From the NCBI GenBank assembly GCA_036389295.1, contig DASVQB010000059.1, positions 36,588 through 100,587 of the forward strand: 64,000 bases of DNA. Direction: 5' to 3'. Shown here piece after piece: positions 41,001 through 49,084 of this stretch. The translations under genes and the position numbers were made by a program. The notes under the pieces were generated by a model that saw only the letters and a program-made list of their open reading frames with translations, had not been told where the DNA came from and searched no databases. The stretch's first letter is position 1, and each line of letters opens with the position of its first letter. This stretch comes from AC-37 sp036389295. GTDB lineage: Bacteria; Actinomycetota; Thermoleophilia; Solirubrobacterales; Thermoleophilaceae.

Positions 41001-41426
41001 GACCTGGTCGAGCCGCCCTCGAACGCCGCCCCGGTCGTCACGACGTCCCCCGGCGCGACCACCTACACGATCGGCGACACGACCGGCGTCGACGTCGACT
41101 CGGCGGTCACCGTCACCGACGCCGACGACGTGAACGTCGAGAGCGCCCAGGTGCGCGTCTCGTCCGGCTTCGACTCCGGCGACGACCTCGTCTACGTCGA
41201 CCAGCTCGGGATCGGCGGCGTCTACAACACCGGCACCGGGGTCCTGACGCTGACCGGGACGGCCTCGCTCGCCGACTACGAGACCGCGCTGCGGTCGATC
41301 AAGTACCGCTACACGGGCGAGGACCCGCCGCAGCAGTCGAAGACCGTCGAGTTCAAGGTCAACGACGGCGACACCGACTCGAACGCGTCGGACAGGTCGG
41401 TCCTCGTCATCCAGCTCGAGCTCTAG
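38100..41426 (+). CDS. Secreted repetitive surface protein with cadherin-like tandem repeats
   Basis: About 1108 residues. A basic n-region and hydrophobic stretch (about residues 23-50) form a signal peptide ending at PASA. Residues about 210-296 are a cadherin/Ig-like tandem-95 domain (VVAKQDAPKSITLTGSDDDGD...). Six repeats of about 130-150 residues follow, each with a YTEGDPA/YTIGGD start, DVDD, GDDLVFVDQLGISG, a conserved GVLTLTGTASVADYQ block and NDAP link. The Asp-rich D-x-D turns suggest calcium-dependent rigid rod structure, as in biofilm or adhesion proteins. No LPXTG-type sorting signal is visible. TTG 38100 was chosen as the furthest plausible start. The ribosome-binding site is weak, so the exact start is uncertain. 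Confidence 0.78.
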   Translation: MRKRADSVRNEHLASVPLIARRASRSSILFSLVLALVAALVLAAAAPASAVTRKQAAKRALAALGSKKGSDPVIVFGLTKPLRAGTKVTQGGRKAVATVGGGGGWFFYEDSAPNEPYGHPGRVALVGARSGKVKLSRTISSQPRLNGRLPAFLATSKAYRSSKYRVFERAASTSAPGGDDDDAGSVFGTDTFAPGGLLAGDGPNSPPKADRQDVVAKQDAPKSITLTGSDDDGDMLIFVITKQPDHGTLSGAAPNVVYTPNPGFLGQDSFSFKTDDDKGGFSNTAKVSIDVRPVGSPPTVTASGGCTAYVEQTAAVVVDGSLTVADPDDTVLSSARVRVSSNWEESDDLLFTDQNGIGGSYDDSTGVLTLTGNASVADYQAALRTVRYRNLASGTPFATKGIEFTANDAGSDSAPSVKQVCITEPGANNKPIGETSEGGLQYVENDGPVPVDGGFFVVDPDSAQLSGATIKFAESQPPEDDDGNPIGMPVNNFTPAEDELAFTDQNGITGSYDDVNGVMTLSGTASVADYEAALRSVTYENSSENPFTEPRTIRFQVTDSSGASSVPSSRGILITSVNDAPVVTPSDGVGSYTEGDPATAIDSSLTVGDVDDTQIEGGQVRISGGFEPGDDLVFVDQLGISGVYNTGTGVLTLTGTASVADYQTALSSIKLSGTSDDPPATKTVEYTVSDGDLDSNPATRGVAVTGVNDAPVLASSDGSAAYAENDPAAAVDPGIAASDVDSDDFAGATVQITGGFSADEDELLFDDQNGIAGSYDSSTGTLTLTGAASVADYEAALRSVAYRTTSDNPSTATRTVTFQVDDGGATDNLSNSVTRDVAVTAVNDASALATSEGSTSYTIGGDGVQVDPLLIAEDVDDANLEGAEMRIATDFQAGDDLVFVDTASITGVYNTGTGVLTLTGTASVADYQAALRSVEFRTTAESPTPSRTVEVEVDDGELDSATASKSIDLVEPPSNAAPVVTTSPGATTYTIGDTTGVDVDSAVTVTDADDVNVESAQVRVSSGFDSGDDLVYVDQLGIGGVYNTGTGVLTLTGTASLADYETALRSIKYRYTGEDPPQQSKTVEFKVNDGDTDSNASDRSVLVIQLEL
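38985..41426 (+). repeat. Six tandem cadherin-like coding repeats (units of about 400 bases)
   Basis: Six imperfect units start near 38985, 39381, 39832, 40222, 40625 and 41024. The block encoding YNTGTGVLTLTGTASVADYQ is nearly identical at the DNA level between units three, five and six, a pattern expected from recent duplication or gene conversion. Confidence 0.75.
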
Positions 41427-41447
41427 GCGCCCGGGCGCCGGCTCGGG

Positions 41448-43307
41448 TCAGCCCGACCGGTCGAAGCGGATCGTTAGGTCGCGCACCGCCGCGTGCGGCT
41501 GCGCCCGGAGCGACTCGACCACGCCGCCGGGGAACGGCAGGTCGAACGGGTAGCCCATCGGCCGCGTGTCCGGGTAGCGGCGGGTGCGCACGCCGCAGAA
41601 GCTGGTCGAGCCGCAGCGGTCCTCGTCGGGCACGGTGTCGCGCCCCGTGTCGGTGGCGACGACGGCCAGCTTGAACGGCATCCCCTCGGGCGTGCCGCGC
41701 GGGAGGAGCAGGTTGTAGGGCCAGCCGCACTCGCAGTAGTCGGCGCGCTCGCCCGGCGGCGTGGGGATCGACCGGCCGCTCATGCGCGCCGGCTTGCGGA
41801 TCACCGACGAGAGCCGCGCCGGCCGCGCCACGACCCGGCGCTCCTGCGCGGCGAGCCGCACGTGGAACTTGTCCATCTCGATCCAGAAGCGCCGCTCGCC
41901 GGCCCGCGCGCCCGCGACGAGGAACACGCGCAGCGTGGCGTCGACCGGGCGGCCGACGGTGTTGCGGACGCGGAAGAGCATGACGAGCTCTTCGTGCTCG
42001 AGGTGCTCCTCCTCGATCGTCGTCCTCCTCGGCCGGCCCGTGTCGGGGTCGACGACGACCTTGCCGGTCTCCCGGTCGATCTCGTCCACCTCGCGCTCGT
42101 CGACGACCATCCGAGTCACGAGCTCGTCGGTCGCCGGGTCGCCCGGCTCGGCGTCGAACGCGCCGCCCCCGAACCGCTCCCGCGCCCACGACCCGAGGTC
42201 GAAGTCGGCCGCGCCGGCACCGGGGACGTCGCGCAGCAGGGCGAGGATCGCGTCCCCGTCGCGGATCTCGACGGGCGCCGCCCCGTCGGTCAGGTCGTGG
42301 CCGTCAGAGAAGCGCTCCTGCCAGCGGAACGCGAAGTCGTCGATGCGCCGGTGCCAGCGCCAGAAGACCGGATCGCGGATCGCCTGGGTGGTCGCCCGCA
42401 TCACGCCGAACGGGTCCGGGCTGAGCCGCGCGACGGCGCTGTGCCCGATGTTGTGGAGCCCGGCCGCGTCCGGCGGGTCGTCGACGGTGTGCGCGGCCTC
42501 CACCGCGGCGCCGATCCGGTTGATCGCCTCGATGCGCTCGGCCTCCCCGTGGGGATCGAGCGCGGCGATCGCGGCCTCGACCTCGGCGCGGCGCGCCTCC
42601 AGCCGCTCGATGCGCTCGGCGTCGACGGTCCGGCCCGGCTCCCGCGACGGGAACGGCACCGGGATGCTCGACTCGTAGCCCTCGGGGACCGGCACCGTGT
42701 AGTCCAGCGGCGCGACGGGGTCGAGGCCCAGCGCGATCCGCTCGGTGTCGTAGCGGGCCAGCATCTGCTGGTGCATGTAGACGAACAGCTCCCCCTGCCG
42801 CTCCGCCGCCAGGAACTCGTCGCGGCTGTTGCGCCTCGTGGGGTACACGCGGTGCCAGTGCCAGTGGTGCTCGTTGGCCAGCTCGTCCTCGCGGAAGTAG
42901 AAGAGCTGCTTCTCGAGGTCGTCCGGGTCGGCGTCGGCGATCGCCTTGGCGTTGGCGCGCGCCCGCGCGGTCTCGGGCTGGATCTCGGCGAGCGTCGGCA
43001 TCCCGAGGAGCCGCCCGCGTGGGTGGTGGGTCATGAACAGCTGGAGGGCGTACCTGACGGTGCCCGGGACGTCCGCCTCGCCCACGAGCCGCTCGGCCTC
43101 GTCCAGCACCGCGGCCACGCCCTCCTCGCCGCCGCGCTCGTCCGCGAGGCGCCACCAGGAGTTCGCGAGCTCGACCGCCCGGTTCACCTGTCCGTCGTCG
43201 AAGGCGCTGAAGTGGCGCCGGGGCTCCTCCTCGGGGCACGCCGCCTCGACCGCTCCCGCCAGCAGCTCCCGCGCGCGCTCGCCGAGTCGATCGAAGGACG
43301 TCTCCAC
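41448..43307 (-). CDS. Arthropod-type hemocyanin/prophenoloxidase homologue (type 3 copper)
   Basis: A 619-residue protein with no signal peptide, matching the whole arthropod prophenoloxidase/hemocyanin fold. CuA: FREDELANEHHWHWHRVYP gives H148 and H152, and the third His is in LFVYMHQQMLARYD (H179). CuB: GLHNIGHS gives H285 and H289, with RDPVFWRWHRRIDDF giving H319. The C-terminal beta-sandwich shows LVMLFRVRNTVGRPVDATLRVFL, MDKFHVRLAAQERRVVARPARLS, CECGWPYNLLLPRGTPEGMPFKLAVV and SFCGVRTRRYPDTRPMGYPFDLPFP, all typical of arthropod sequences. Type 3 copper enzymes oxidise phenols to quinones or carry O2. Both copper sites look intact. ATG start. The convergent neighbour is the repetitive surface protein, and the divergent one is an EamA-like transporter. 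Confidence 0.9.
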   Translation of the reverse strand: METSFDRLGERARELLAGAVEAACPEEEPRRHFSAFDDGQVNRAVELANSWWRLADERGGEEGVAAVLDEAERLVGEADVPGTVRYALQLFMTHHPRGRLLGMPTLAEIQPETARARANAKAIADADPDDLEKQLFYFREDELANEHHWHWHRVYPTRRNSRDEFLAAERQGELFVYMHQQMLARYDTERIALGLDPVAPLDYTVPVPEGYESSIPVPFPSREPGRTVDAERIERLEARRAEVEAAIAALDPHGEAERIEAINRIGAAVEAAHTVDDPPDAAGLHNIGHSAVARLSPDPFGVMRATTQAIRDPVFWRWHRRIDDFAFRWQERFSDGHDLTDGAAPVEIRDGDAILALLRDVPGAGAADFDLGSWARERFGGGAFDAEPGDPATDELVTRMVVDEREVDEIDRETGKVVVDPDTGRPRRTTIEEEHLEHEELVMLFRVRNTVGRPVDATLRVFLVAGARAGERRFWIEMDKFHVRLAAQERRVVARPARLSSVIRKPARMSGRSIPTPPGERADYCECGWPYNLLLPRGTPEGMPFKLAVVATDTGRDTVPDEDRCGSTSFCGVRTRRYPDTRPMGYPFDLPFPGGVVESLRAQPHAAVRDLTIRFDRSG

Positions 43308-43381
43308 CGCTCGACGACTCTAACCCGCGCGGCGCGATCGCGCCCGGCGGGCGCGCCGCGGCTCCGGCTACCGTCATCGGC

Positions 43382-44296
43382 GTGTCGCCGACCGTCCAGA
43401 TCGGCCTGGCGCTCGCGCTGGCCACCGCCTTCACCTCGATACTCGGCTTCCTGCTGAAGCACCGCGGCGCGGGCCAGGCGCCGCTCATCGAGGCGCGGCG
43501 GCCGGTCCGGACGTCGCTGGCGCTGTTCCGCGCGCGCGACTACACCGTCGGGATCCTGGTCGCGACCGCGTCGTGGGGCCTTCACGTGGCCGCGCTCTCA
43601 CTGGCGCCGATCTCGCTCGTCCAGTCGGCGATCGCGGGCGGCCTCGTCCTACTCACGGTCCTGGCCGACCGGCTGTTCGCGCACCGCGTCACGCGCCGGG
43701 AGTGGGTCGGCGTGGCGCTTATCGCGGCCGGCCTCGCGTTCCTCGCGGCCACGATGAGCGGCACCGGCGAGGGGGCGCACTCGGACTACGGCGCCGGGAC
43801 GCTCGCGCTGTACGCCGGCCTGCTGGCCGCCGCCGGGCTGGCCGCGGCGGCGCTCGGCTGGGGGGACCGCCGCGCCCGCGCGCCCGTGGTCGGCGTCGGC
43901 GCCGGCCTCCTGTGGGGCGCGTCCGACGTGTCGATCAAGGCGCTCAGCGACTCCCTCGGCAGCGACGGGGTCCTGGTGCTGGTCCACCCGCTGGCGCTGG
44001 CGATCGCGACCCTGTCGCTGATCGGGCTGACCGTGTCCGCGCGGAGCCTCCAGCAGGGGGCGGCCGTGCCGGTGATCGCCGCCACGAGCGCGGCGGCGAA
44101 CCTCGTCACGATCGCCGCCGGGCCGATCGTCTTCGGCGAGCCGATGCCGGACGACGCCTTCGGCTTCGGCCTGCGGATCCTCGCCTTCGCGCTGGTGATC
44201 GCCGCCGCCTCGCTCACCCCCCCGCCCGGGGCGGACGAGGGGGAGGAGGTCGTGCCGAGCCTCGAGCCGGCCGCGGAGCCGGTGGCGACCCGCTAG
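43382..44296 (+). CDS. EamA/DMT-superfamily transporter-like membrane protein
   Basis: A 304-residue integral membrane protein with nine or ten hydrophobic helices. The layout is that of a DMT-family permease: residues 1-25 form the first helix, the repeat pattern VASWGLHVAALSLAPISLVQSAIAGG recalls EamA, and GLLWGASDVSIKALSD marks the second half. Substrates of this family range from nucleotide sugars to metabolites, and none is indicated here. GTG start at 43382, 74 bases from the divergent hemocyanin-type gene. The C-terminal tail (PPPGADEGEEVVPSLEPAAEP) is acidic and soluble. Confidence 0.82.
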   Translation: MSPTVQIGLALALATAFTSILGFLLKHRGAGQAPLIEARRPVRTSLALFRARDYTVGILVATASWGLHVAALSLAPISLVQSAIAGGLVLLTVLADRLFAHRVTRREWVGVALIAAGLAFLAATMSGTGEGAHSDYGAGTLALYAGLLAAAGLAAAALGWGDRRARAPVVGVGAGLLWGASDVSIKALSDSLGSDGVLVLVHPLALAIATLSLIGLTVSARSLQQGAAVPVIAATSAAANLVTIAAGPIVFGEPMPDDAFGFGLRILAFALVIAAASLTPPPGADEGEEVVPSLEPAAEPVATR

Positions 44297-44389
44297 GCCG
44301 CCGGGCTCCTGGTCCTTCGGGCCCGCCCCGCCGCGAAACCCCCCGAACGGGCGATTGCGCTCGGCGCCGACGGGGTCTGGAATGAGCAC

Positions 44390-45388
44390 ATGATCACGCT
44401 CCAGCCTCAGTGCCTCGACGGGATCGACACGCTGCCCGGCCTCCAGCAGGCGCTCCAGAACGCGATCGAGCTCGAGCACGCGACCCTGCCCCCCTACCTG
44501 TACGCGCTCTACTCGCTCGACCAGGACGAGAACGGCGAGATCTACGGGCTGATCAAGTCGGTCGTGATGGAGGAGATGGGCCACTTCGGCTACGCCTGCA
44601 ACATCCTCAACGCGATCGGCGGGTCACCCGCGATCGACGATCCGTCGTTCGTGCCGAGCTACCCAGGGCCGCTGCCGTGCGGCGTCGAGAGCCAGCTCAC
44701 CGTGCCGCTGGCGCCGTTCTCGCTCGACGTCGTGGAGAACGTGTTCATGGTGATCGAGGAGCCCGAGGACCCGGTCGCCGTCGCCGCGGCCGAGGGCCTC
44801 ACGATCGGTCAGTTCTACGACGCGATCAAGGAGGCGCTCGTCGCGCAGGGGAGCTCGATCTTCACCGGCAACCCCGACCTCCAGGTGACCAACGGGTTCC
44901 CCGAGCTGACGGCGGTGACCGACCTGGACACCGCCACGGCGGCGATCGACACGATCGTCGAGCAGGGCGAGGGCACGACCCAGTCGCCCGACGACCAGCA
45001 GGGCGACCTCGCGCACTACTACCGGTTCGCCGAGATCTACCACGGCAAGGCGCTGATCCAGAACCCGAGCCCGCCGCCGAGCTGGGCGTACGAGGGCGAC
45101 CCGATCCCGTTCGACCCCGCCGGCGTCCTGCCCCTCGTGACCAACCCGAAGGGCTCGCAGTACCCGCAGGGCTCGCCCGCGCAGCAGGCCAACGACGCCT
45201 TCAACGCCACCTACCGGACGCTCCTCCAGCACCTCCACTCGGCGTTCAACGGGACGCCGGGCGACCTCAACGACGCGATCGGCGACATGTTCACGCTGAA
45301 GGACCAGGCCGCCGCGGTGATGGCGATCGAGCTGGGCGACGGCACGAACGCCGGGCCGAGCTTCGAGTACCCGGCGAGCGGCGCGTAG
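44390..45388 (+). CDS. VioB-type ferritin-like domain protein
   Basis: A 332-residue protein of the ferritin-like superfamily family that includes VioB and iminophenylpyruvate dimer synthase-like proteins. Iron- or metal-binding motifs are ALQNAIELEHATLPPYLYALYS and SVVMEEMGHFGYACNILNAIGG, i.e. ExxH-type pairs on two helices. A third helix, HYYRFAEIYHGKALIQ, supplies E and H. Family members use a diiron or similar metal centre, and VioB acts in violacein biosynthesis. Nothing else from that pathway is present, so this may be an oxidative stress or natural-product enzyme. ATG start. The next gene is separated by 174 to 222 bases. Confidence 0.85.
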   Translation: MITLQPQCLDGIDTLPGLQQALQNAIELEHATLPPYLYALYSLDQDENGEIYGLIKSVVMEEMGHFGYACNILNAIGGSPAIDDPSFVPSYPGPLPCGVESQLTVPLAPFSLDVVENVFMVIEEPEDPVAVAAAEGLTIGQFYDAIKEALVAQGSSIFTGNPDLQVTNGFPELTAVTDLDTATAAIDTIVEQGEGTTQSPDDQQGDLAHYYRFAEIYHGKALIQNPSPPPSWAYEGDPIPFDPAGVLPLVTNPKGSQYPQGSPAQQANDAFNATYRTLLQHLHSAFNGTPGDLNDAIGDMFTLKDQAAAVMAIELGDGTNAGPSFEYPASGA

Positions 45389-45610
45389 CCGCCCGAGGCG
45401 CCGCCGGCGGTTCAGCGGGCCGCGGCCCCGGGTAGCCAACGGACCGCATGGTGCCGGACCCGATGGTCACACGGGAAGAGAGCCCGGCCGCGGCGAAGAA
45501 GCGCATCGGCGGGCGCGGGTCGTCGCGGTCGCGCCGGGCGGCGTCGGCGTAGGCGGCGGCTCTTGGCCCGCAGTCCGGTTCAGCTGGCCGCCGGGGCGGC
45601 CGAGGCCACG
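45389..45610. other. Intergenic region between ferritin-like and DUF2071 genes
   Basis: About 220 bases if the DUF2071 gene starts at 45611. A 34-codon basic open frame (45448-45552, starting MVPDPMVTREESPAAAKKR) is present but has no ribosome-binding site and is not called. No hairpin or promoter is convincing. Confidence 0.4.
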
Positions 45611-46387
45611 ATGGCGCCGCTGCGATCGGTGTCGCGGTCGTTCGCCCAGCCGCGCACCCTGCGGGAGGTCGCCCACCGGCCGTGGCCGGTCCCGGAGCGG
45701 CCGTGGGTCATGGCACAGAGCTGGGTCGACCTCCTCTTCGCCCACTGGCGCGTGCCGCCGGAGTCGCTCCAGGAGGTCGTGCCGGACCGTCTGCCGGTGG
45801 ACACGTTCGACGGCAGCGCGTGGATCGGCGTGACGCCGTTCGAGGTCGGCGCGTTCCGGCTGCGCGGCGTGCCGCACGTGCCGGGCGTCACCTCGTTCCT
45901 CGAGACGAACGTGCGGACCTACGTCACGGTCGGCGGCAAGCCCGGCATCCACTTCCTCAGCCTCGACGCGGCCAGCCGGCTGGCGGTCGCGGGGGCGCGG
46001 CGCGCCTACCGGCTGCCCTACTTCCACGCGAAGATGGGGGCCCGGCGGGCGGGCGGGTGGATCGACTACTCCTGCGAGCGGACGTCCGCCGACGGGCCGC
46101 CGGCCGAGCTTCGGCTGCGCTACCGCCCGACCGGCGATCCGTTCCAGGCGCCGCCGGGATCGCTCGACCACTTCCTCGCCGAGCGCTACTGCCTGTACAC
46201 GCTCGACGGCGAGCGGCGCGTGCTCCGCGCCGAGATCCACCACCCGCCGTGGCCGCTGCAGCCGGCGGACGCGGAGCTCTCGCGCAACACGATGGCGGCC
46301 GCGTTCGGACAGAGCCTGTCGGGAGCGCCGGTCCTGCACTTCGCCGCCCGGCAGGACGTGATCGTCTGGGGGCTCGAGGAGGCCTAG
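45611..46387 (+). CDS. DUF2071 (YqjF-like) protein
   Basis: About 258 residues of the YqjF/DUF2071 family. The domain begins REVAHRPWPVPERPWVMAQSWVDLLFAHWRVP, then LPVDTFDGSAWIGVTPFEVGAFRLRGVPHVPGVTSFLETNVRTYVTV, GIHFLSLDAASRLAVAGARRAYRLPYFHAKM and a YCLYTLDGERRVLRAEIHHPPWPLQPAD closing block. The function of this family is not known. It resembles acetoacetate decarboxylase-type barrels in outline. Two starts are possible: TTG at 45563 (16 residues longer) or ATG at 45611. I prefer the ATG. Confidence 0.82.
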   Translation: MAPLRSVSRSFAQPRTLREVAHRPWPVPERPWVMAQSWVDLLFAHWRVPPESLQEVVPDRLPVDTFDGSAWIGVTPFEVGAFRLRGVPHVPGVTSFLETNVRTYVTVGGKPGIHFLSLDAASRLAVAGARRAYRLPYFHAKMGARRAGGWIDYSCERTSADGPPAELRLRYRPTGDPFQAPPGSLDHFLAERYCLYTLDGERRVLRAEIHHPPWPLQPADAELSRNTMAAAFGQSLSGAPVLHFAARQDVIVWGLEEA

Positions 46388-46450
46388 GGACGGCGCGCTC
46401 TCGGCGAGCGACCGGCGCGCCGCCGCCGGCTCTCGATGTAGCTTGGGGCC

Positions 46451-49012
46451 GTGCCGGGGAGGACGGTCCAGCGGTGCGCGCTCGTCGCGGCGGCAGTCAT
46501 GCTGCTCGTCGCCGCCCCCGCGTCCGCCGCGACCGGCGGCGCGCCGACGCGGTACTCGCTCGCCGGCGGCTGCCACGCCCTCCAGGGCGCGTCCGGCCAG
46601 GCCGTCCCGGGCGCCGAGCGCCTGCGCATGCAGGCGACCACGCTCGGCAGCTACCTCCTGTACCTGCCGGACGGCACGTTCCTGGCGGCACAGGGCGACG
46701 GCGGGGTCGCGCCGGCGGCGGGGGCGAGCCCGGCGGCCGACTGGCGCGTGAGCGACGCGGGCGCCGGCGCCTTCACGCTCTCGCCCGCCTCGGACCCCGA
46801 CCGCGCGATGAGCCTCGAGGGCGGCCGCCTCGCGCTCGCCTCGCCCGCGGCCGCGGGCGACGCCGCGCGGTTCGCGTTCGCCCCGGCCACCGGCTGCGCC
46901 GTCTACCCCGAGGCCGAGCTGAGCGCGCGCGGTAGGCCGGCGCCGGCGAAGACGCCGTTCGGCACCGTCAGCGGGTTCCTCGAGGGCCACATGCACTGGA
47001 TGACGTTCGAGTACTTCGGCGGCGAGTTCCACTGCGGCCGGCCGTGGCACCCGTACGGAATCCCGTACGCGCTGCCGGACTGCAGCGAGATCGAGGGCCC
47101 GCAGGGCAGCGCCGCGCCGGTCCAGAACACGCTCAACTACGGGAACCCGGGGGAGGCCCACGACACCACGGGCTGGCCGAAGCTGACCGAGTGGGGCGCC
47201 CACAACCTGACCTACGAGGGGACGTACTGGCGCTGGATCGAGCGCGCCTGGCTGTCCGGGCTGCGGCTGATGGTCATGTCGGTCAACGAGAACCGCGCGC
47301 TCTGCGAGCTCCAGGCCCGGCGGCGCAACTCGTGCGACGAGATGGAGACCGTGCGAAAGGGGTTCGAGGACATCCGCGAGCTCCAGCGCTACGTGGACGC
47401 TCAGGCGGGCGGCCCGGGGAAGGGGTTCTTCCAGATCGTCACGACCCCCTACGAGGCCCGGCGCGTCATCAACCAGGGCAGGATGGCCGTGGTGCTCGAG
47501 ATCGAGGTCTCGGAGCTGTTCGGCTGCCGCGGCTGGGACGCCCCGACCTGCGACCGCGAGCAGGTCGACCGCGAGCTGGACGAGTTCCACCGGCTCGGCG
47601 TGCGCTCCTCGCTGCTGCTCAACAAGTTCGACAACCCGCTCGCCGGCGTCCGCTTCGACAGCGGCCCGATCGGCGCCGTGATCAACGCGGGCAATCACCA
47701 GAGCGCCGGATCGTTCTGGAGCGCGGAGACCTGCAGGGGGCCGCTGCACGACAACGAGATCGAGACCTTCCAGCCGCAGGGCAACGCGGCCTTCAACGGC
47801 ATCGTCACGGCCCTCGGCGTGACGCCCGGGACGATCCCGAGCTACCCGCCCGCCCCGCACTGCAACACGCGCGGGCTGACCGATCTCGGCCGCCACCTCG
47901 TGCGGAAGATGATCGAGCGGCACATGATCGTGAACCCCGACCACATGAGCCAGAAGGCGGTCGACGACACGATCACGATCGCCGAGGCGCACCGCCACTC
48001 CGGTGTGATCTCGCCGCACGGCTGGATGGACCCGGGCAACTGGCCGCGGATCTGGAAGCTGGGCGGCCTCGCGTTCCCCGACTCCGACACCTCGACGGGC
48101 TTCGTCGAGGCGTACCGGAAGTACAGGCCGCGGCGCACCCCGTACCTGCTCGGCTGGGGCTACGGCGCCGACCTCGGGGGCCTCGCCCAGCAGCCCGACG
48201 GCAGGTCCGACGCGGTCCACTACCCGTTCCGCTCCTACGACGGGAAGGTGACCTTCGACCGCCAGCGCACCGGCGAGCGGACGTTCGACTACAACCAGGA
48301 GGGCGTCGCCCACTACGGCCTGTACGCGGACTGGTTCGAGGACCTCCGCCAGCTCGGCGGCGCCCGGCTGGCGCACGACATGTCGAGCGCCGCCGAGGCC
48401 TACCTCCAGATGTGGGAGCGGGCCGACGGCATCCGCGCGCCCCGCTGCCGCTCGCGGCACGGGAGCGTGACCTCCCGCGGGCTCGGTCTCGTGCGGCTCG
48501 GCGCGCGGTGGGAGTCGCTCCTCCGCGGCGCGGGGCAGCCCCAGGAGCGCACGCGGACCTGGACGTGGTGCGTGGTCGGCGCGCGCAACCGCCGCGCCGC
48601 CGACGTGGCCGAGCTGACCCCGGCCGGTCGCGTCGAGCTGGTCGGCAGCACCGCCCGCGGCCGCTTCGCCGACCGGGTCGCGGTGGGCGACCCGGTGGCC
48701 CGGCTGCGCGGGGCGCGGTCGATCGGCCGCGGCGTGCTCGTGCGGCGCGCGCGCGGGACGACCTACGTCTACGCCACCCGCGGCGGCCGCATCCGTGCGG
48801 TCGGGGTCGCGAGCGGCGCCCTCGCGCGCCGCGCCGGCGGCCTGCGCGCGGCGATGCTGAGGGTCGCCGCGGCGCGAGCGACGCAGGCCCGCCGCACGTA
48901 CGTGCCGAACGCGACGCCCGGCTCGGCGCGCCTGACCGGAGCGTCGCTGGCCGGCTCGAACGACGCCCGGCTCAACGCGGCGCTCGCCGTGATCTGCGGG
49001 CTGTCCAACTGA
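46451..49012 (+). CDS. Secreted metal-dependent hydrolase with TIM-barrel (membrane dipeptidase-like) core
   Basis: An 853-residue exported protein with signal peptide about 1-27. A beta-trefoil-like region at about residues 30-160 precedes the catalytic domain, which has a GHMHWMTFEYFGG motif (HxH metal site, H180 and H182), EIEVSELFGCRGW with a conserved Glu, and MIVNPDHMSQKAVDDTITIAEAH then SGVISPHGW, a pattern reminiscent of the amidohydrolase/renal dipeptidase group. The C-terminus has an Arg-rich beta domain of about 180 residues. Substrate unknown. GTG start. I am confident of the metal-hydrolase nature, less so of the subfamily. Confidence 0.75.
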   Translation: MPGRTVQRCALVAAAVMLLVAAPASAATGGAPTRYSLAGGCHALQGASGQAVPGAERLRMQATTLGSYLLYLPDGTFLAAQGDGGVAPAAGASPAADWRVSDAGAGAFTLSPASDPDRAMSLEGGRLALASPAAAGDAARFAFAPATGCAVYPEAELSARGRPAPAKTPFGTVSGFLEGHMHWMTFEYFGGEFHCGRPWHPYGIPYALPDCSEIEGPQGSAAPVQNTLNYGNPGEAHDTTGWPKLTEWGAHNLTYEGTYWRWIERAWLSGLRLMVMSVNENRALCELQARRRNSCDEMETVRKGFEDIRELQRYVDAQAGGPGKGFFQIVTTPYEARRVINQGRMAVVLEIEVSELFGCRGWDAPTCDREQVDRELDEFHRLGVRSSLLLNKFDNPLAGVRFDSGPIGAVINAGNHQSAGSFWSAETCRGPLHDNEIETFQPQGNAAFNGIVTALGVTPGTIPSYPPAPHCNTRGLTDLGRHLVRKMIERHMIVNPDHMSQKAVDDTITIAEAHRHSGVISPHGWMDPGNWPRIWKLGGLAFPDSDTSTGFVEAYRKYRPRRTPYLLGWGYGADLGGLAQQPDGRSDAVHYPFRSYDGKVTFDRQRTGERTFDYNQEGVAHYGLYADWFEDLRQLGGARLAHDMSSAAEAYLQMWERADGIRAPRCRSRHGSVTSRGLGLVRLGARWESLLRGAGQPQERTRTWTWCVVGARNRRAADVAELTPAGRVELVGSTARGRFADRVAVGDPVARLRGARSIGRGVLVRRARGTTYVYATRGGRIRAVGVASGALARRAGGLRAAMLRVAAARATQARRTYVPNATPGSARLTGASLAGSNDARLNAALAVICGLSN

Positions 49013-49084
49013 CGGCCGCCCGGCGGAGGCGCCGGCCCGCGGCCCCCGGCACGCCCGGGCGGACGTCCGGCGGCGCGCGCGGGG

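Noticed and set aside
45448..45552. A 34-codon basic open frame (MVPDPMVTREESPAAAKKR...)
   Set aside because: No ribosome-binding site, no family and no codon evidence. It is simply noted in the intergenic entry.
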